A stretch of DNA of 64,000 nt, taken from assembly GCF_018531425.1 (NCBI RefSeq), contig NZ_JAHBOI010000004.1, forward strand, positions 1 to 64,000. Direction: 5' to 3'. The translations under genes were made by a program, and so were the position numbers. How positions within the stretch are numbered: the first letter of the stretch is position 1; each line of letters begins with the position of its first letter. This DNA comes from Paenarthrobacter sp. DKR-5 (lineage in GTDB: Bacteria > Actinomycetota > Actinomycetes > Actinomycetales > Micrococcaceae). The notes under the pieces were generated by a model. The model was not told where the DNA came from. It saw only the letters and a program-made list of their open reading frames with translations, and did not search any database. Positions 62,431 through 64,000 of this stretch are shown piece by piece.

Positions 62431-63717
62431 CTATTCGTAGCGCAGCGCGTCGATCGGGTTCTGCCGCGCCGCCCGCCATGCCGGCAGGGTCCCGGCGAGG
62501 AAGGCGATCGCCATGACCAGCAGGATCACCGCGGCGACGGACAACGGCGCGAAGGCGAGGATCTGCAGGCCCGCGAGGTCGCTGAGCGGGCCGCGGGCCA
62601 GGGCGCCGCTGACGGCGGTTCCCAGGCCGATCGCGGCGGCGGAGCCGATGGCGCTGCCCAGGAAGCCGATGAACGCAGCCTCGGTGCTGAACAGGGCGAA
62701 GACGGAGCCGCTGCCCATGCCCATGGCCTTCATCAGGCCGATCTCCCGGGTGCGTTCCTGCACGGACATCAGCAGCGTGTTCACGATGCCGAAGCCTGCA
62801 GCGATCAGGGCGATCACGGCGAACGCGTCGAGCACACCGATGATCCCGTTGATGACGGTCCGGACGGTGCCGATCCTGTCATCGAGGGTCTGAGCCGTGT
62901 AGCCGGCCGCCGCGAGCTTGGACTTCATGTCCTGGACCTGGCGAGAGGACGACGGCGCGAACGTCGCGGTGGCGGCCGTCCAGGTTGTCTTCGCCGCGGC
63001 CGGCGCCCCGGTGTCCTGGGCGTCGGCGAGGGCGGTGGACAAGGCCTTGTTGATGAACGCGCCGCCGGCGCTGAGCAGGGCGCTCTGCTGGACTCCGGCG
63101 ATCCGGGCCGTGACCGTGTGCGCCTTGCCGGTGGCGTCGGTGATGCCGATGACGGTGTCCTGGCCAACTGCCTGGGCTTCCCCGGCGAAGCCCAGGGGAG
63201 CGACGTAGCTGGAGGGCAGGATGAGCTGCGGCTGGCTGCCGGCCTCGTCGAGTCCGGACCCGGCGTCGAGCTGCGGGGTGGCGCCGGCCAGCGGGCTGAC
63301 CGAGAGCTGGTACTTGTCGTGGCCGGCCCACTGGATGTAGTCCGGGCTGAGCCTGGTCACGGGGCTGACCCCCGTGATGCCGCTGATCCTGCCGATGGCG
63401 TCAAGATCGGACTGGGCGAGCACGAGGGCGGTGCTGCCCGGCCGGCCGCCAGCCGCGACCCGCCTGCTGGCCGGGTCGTACTTCTGCGGGCCGGACCCCG
63501 GTGTCCCGCTGGTGTCGGTCTTGGTCACTGTGAAGGCGTTGCTGGAGCCGACCGCGGCGATCTGGGTGTCGATGTAGTTCGAGATGCCGGTTCCCAGGCC
63601 GTTGGTGATGGTGAGGGTGAATGCGCCGACGAAGATCGCCAGGATGGTCAGCGAGGTGCGCAGCTTGCTGCGGAAGCTGTTCGTGACGGCTGTCTTCAGG
63701 ATGTCCATGGGCTTCAT
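62431..63717 (-). CDS. MacB-like ABC transporter permease
   Basis: 428 residues. N-terminal helix (about 20-40, LRTSLTILAIFVGAFTLTITNG), a large extracellular MacB-type domain (about 50-275), then three C-terminal FtsX-type helices with LMKAMGMGSGSVFALF and the end NPIDALRYE. It forms the membrane part of a mechanotransmitting exporter. The ATG overlaps the ABC ATPase stop (ATGA). Confidence 0.9.
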   Translation of the reverse strand: MKPMDILKTAVTNSFRSKLRTSLTILAIFVGAFTLTITNGLGTGISNYIDTQIAAVGSSNAFTVTKTDTSGTPGSGPQKYDPASRRVAAGGRPGSTALVLAQSDLDAIGRISGITGVSPVTRLSPDYIQWAGHDKYQLSVSPLAGATPQLDAGSGLDEAGSQPQLILPSSYVAPLGFAGEAQAVGQDTVIGITDATGKAHTVTARIAGVQQSALLSAGGAFINKALSTALADAQDTGAPAAAKTTWTAATATFAPSSSRQVQDMKSKLAAAGYTAQTLDDRIGTVRTVINGIIGVLDAFAVIALIAAGFGIVNTLLMSVQERTREIGLMKAMGMGSGSVFALFSTEAAFIGFLGSAIGSAAAIGLGTAVSGALARGPLSDLAGLQILAFAPLSVAAVILLVMAIAFLAGTLPAWRAARQNPIDALRYE

Positions 63718-64000
63718 GCCGCGTGCTCCTCGTCGGTGGGGATCAGCACGCCGTCGCGGATGAACAGGCGCCGGGCGAAGCGGGCGGCCAGGTCGTGGTC
63801 GTGGGTGACGGTGATCAGGGTGATGCCGTGGTCCCGGTTCAGTCCGAAGAGGATGTCCTCGACGATGCGCCCGGTGGCGGTGTCCAGATTGCCGGTCGGT
63901 TCGTCGGCGAAAAGCACCTGCGGATTGTTCACCAGCGCCCGGGCGATCACCACGCGCTGCTTTTGGCCGCCCGAGAGGTTCGCCCCTTTGTTCTTGGCTT
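63714..64000 (-). CDS. MacB-like ABC transporter ATPase, C-terminal part
   Basis: Truncated by the window edge. The frame reads through from 64000 with NLSGGQKQRVVIARAL (ABC signature), the Walker B LFADEPTGN and the H-loop VTHD, then ends at 63714. The Walker A lies outside the window. It powers the permease immediately downstream on the minus strand. Confidence 0.93.
   Translation of the reverse strand, partial: AKNKGANLSGGQKQRVVIARALVNNPQVLFADEPTGNLDTATGRIVEDILFGLNRDHGITLITVTHDHDLAARFARRLFIRDGVLIPTDEEHAA

Noticed and set aside
1-64000. tRNA genes, rRNA genes and CRISPR arrays
   Set aside because: No TPsiC-loop signature with cloverleaf flanks, rRNA segment or regularly spaced repeat-spacer array was seen on reading. 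A covariance-model search would be needed to exclude them fully.

Overview
The window reads as chromosomal DNA of a high-G+C Gram-positive actinobacterium, most likely a Micrococcaceae member close to Arthrobacter. Grounds: very G+C-rich coding sequence, ATGA/GTGA-coupled operons, a class E sortase, an ImuA-like/ImuB/DnaE2 mutagenesis cassette behind a CGAAC-type LexA box, and many Lrp, MFS and LysR genes. No rRNA, tRNA or CRISPR array was seen.

Layout. (1) 1-8152: a visibly less G+C-rich exopolysaccharide (EPS) locus on the minus strand, running from an arsenate-reductase-like low-molecular-weight tyrosine phosphatase through a BY-kinase/chain-length protein, a WecG/TagA transferase, an acyltransferase and two glycosyltransferases to a Wzy/O-antigen-ligase-like protein. 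It ends in a decayed SGNH-hydrolase remnant and the 3' end of an IS3-type transposase. (2) 8269-10352: a lipoprotein, a class E sortase and four tiny single-helix membrane proteins. (3) 10396-30563: one large flagellar operon, flgB-flgC-fliE-fliF-fliG-fliH-fliI-fliJ-(NlpC/P60 hydrolase)-fliK-flgD-flgE-(swrD/flbD)-motA-motB-fliM-fliN-fliO-fliP-fliQ-fliR-flhB-flhA-(flhF-like). It is preceded by two 20-bp-phased direct repeats and a sigma-28/FliA-type promoter (TAAC-N15-GCCGATAG). Filament, filament-cap, hook-junction, FliL, FlhG, FliA and chemotaxis genes are not in the window.

(4) 30696-37460: two orphan small proteins, then a cyclic-di-GMP region: a membrane GGSEF-EAL protein, an Hpt-fold protein without its histidine, a PgaC-type processive glycosyltransferase, an STAS-like protein and a HAMP-GGDEF-EAL protein. 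Beside the flagellar operon, this looks like a motile-to-sessile control region. (5) 37505-45456: two orphan regulators or helical-repeat proteins, an SRAP (HMCES/YedK) protein, a Ser/Thr kinase with a lipoprotein and an M50 protease, an AlkA-like glycosylase, a zinc alcohol dehydrogenase, a small acidic protein and an aldo/keto reductase. (6) 45465-51382: the dnaE2, imuB and imuA-like SOS mutasome genes under a LexA box. (7) 51435-64000: housekeeping and accessory genes (aldo/keto reductase, AlaX-like editing hydrolase, CorA, lactonase, two Lrp regulators around an MFS exporter, a LysR/MFS divergent pair, nitronate monooxygenase, BadF-type sugar kinase) and the start of a MacB-type ABC exporter cut by the window edge.

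The most unusual points are the cluster of mini membrane proteins at the sortase, the FlhF-like protein with no GTPase motifs, a 15-bp in-frame repeat in the flagellar peptidoglycan hydrolase, FliM without an obvious CheY-docking motif, and the pairing of degenerate signalling proteins with a polysaccharide synthase.
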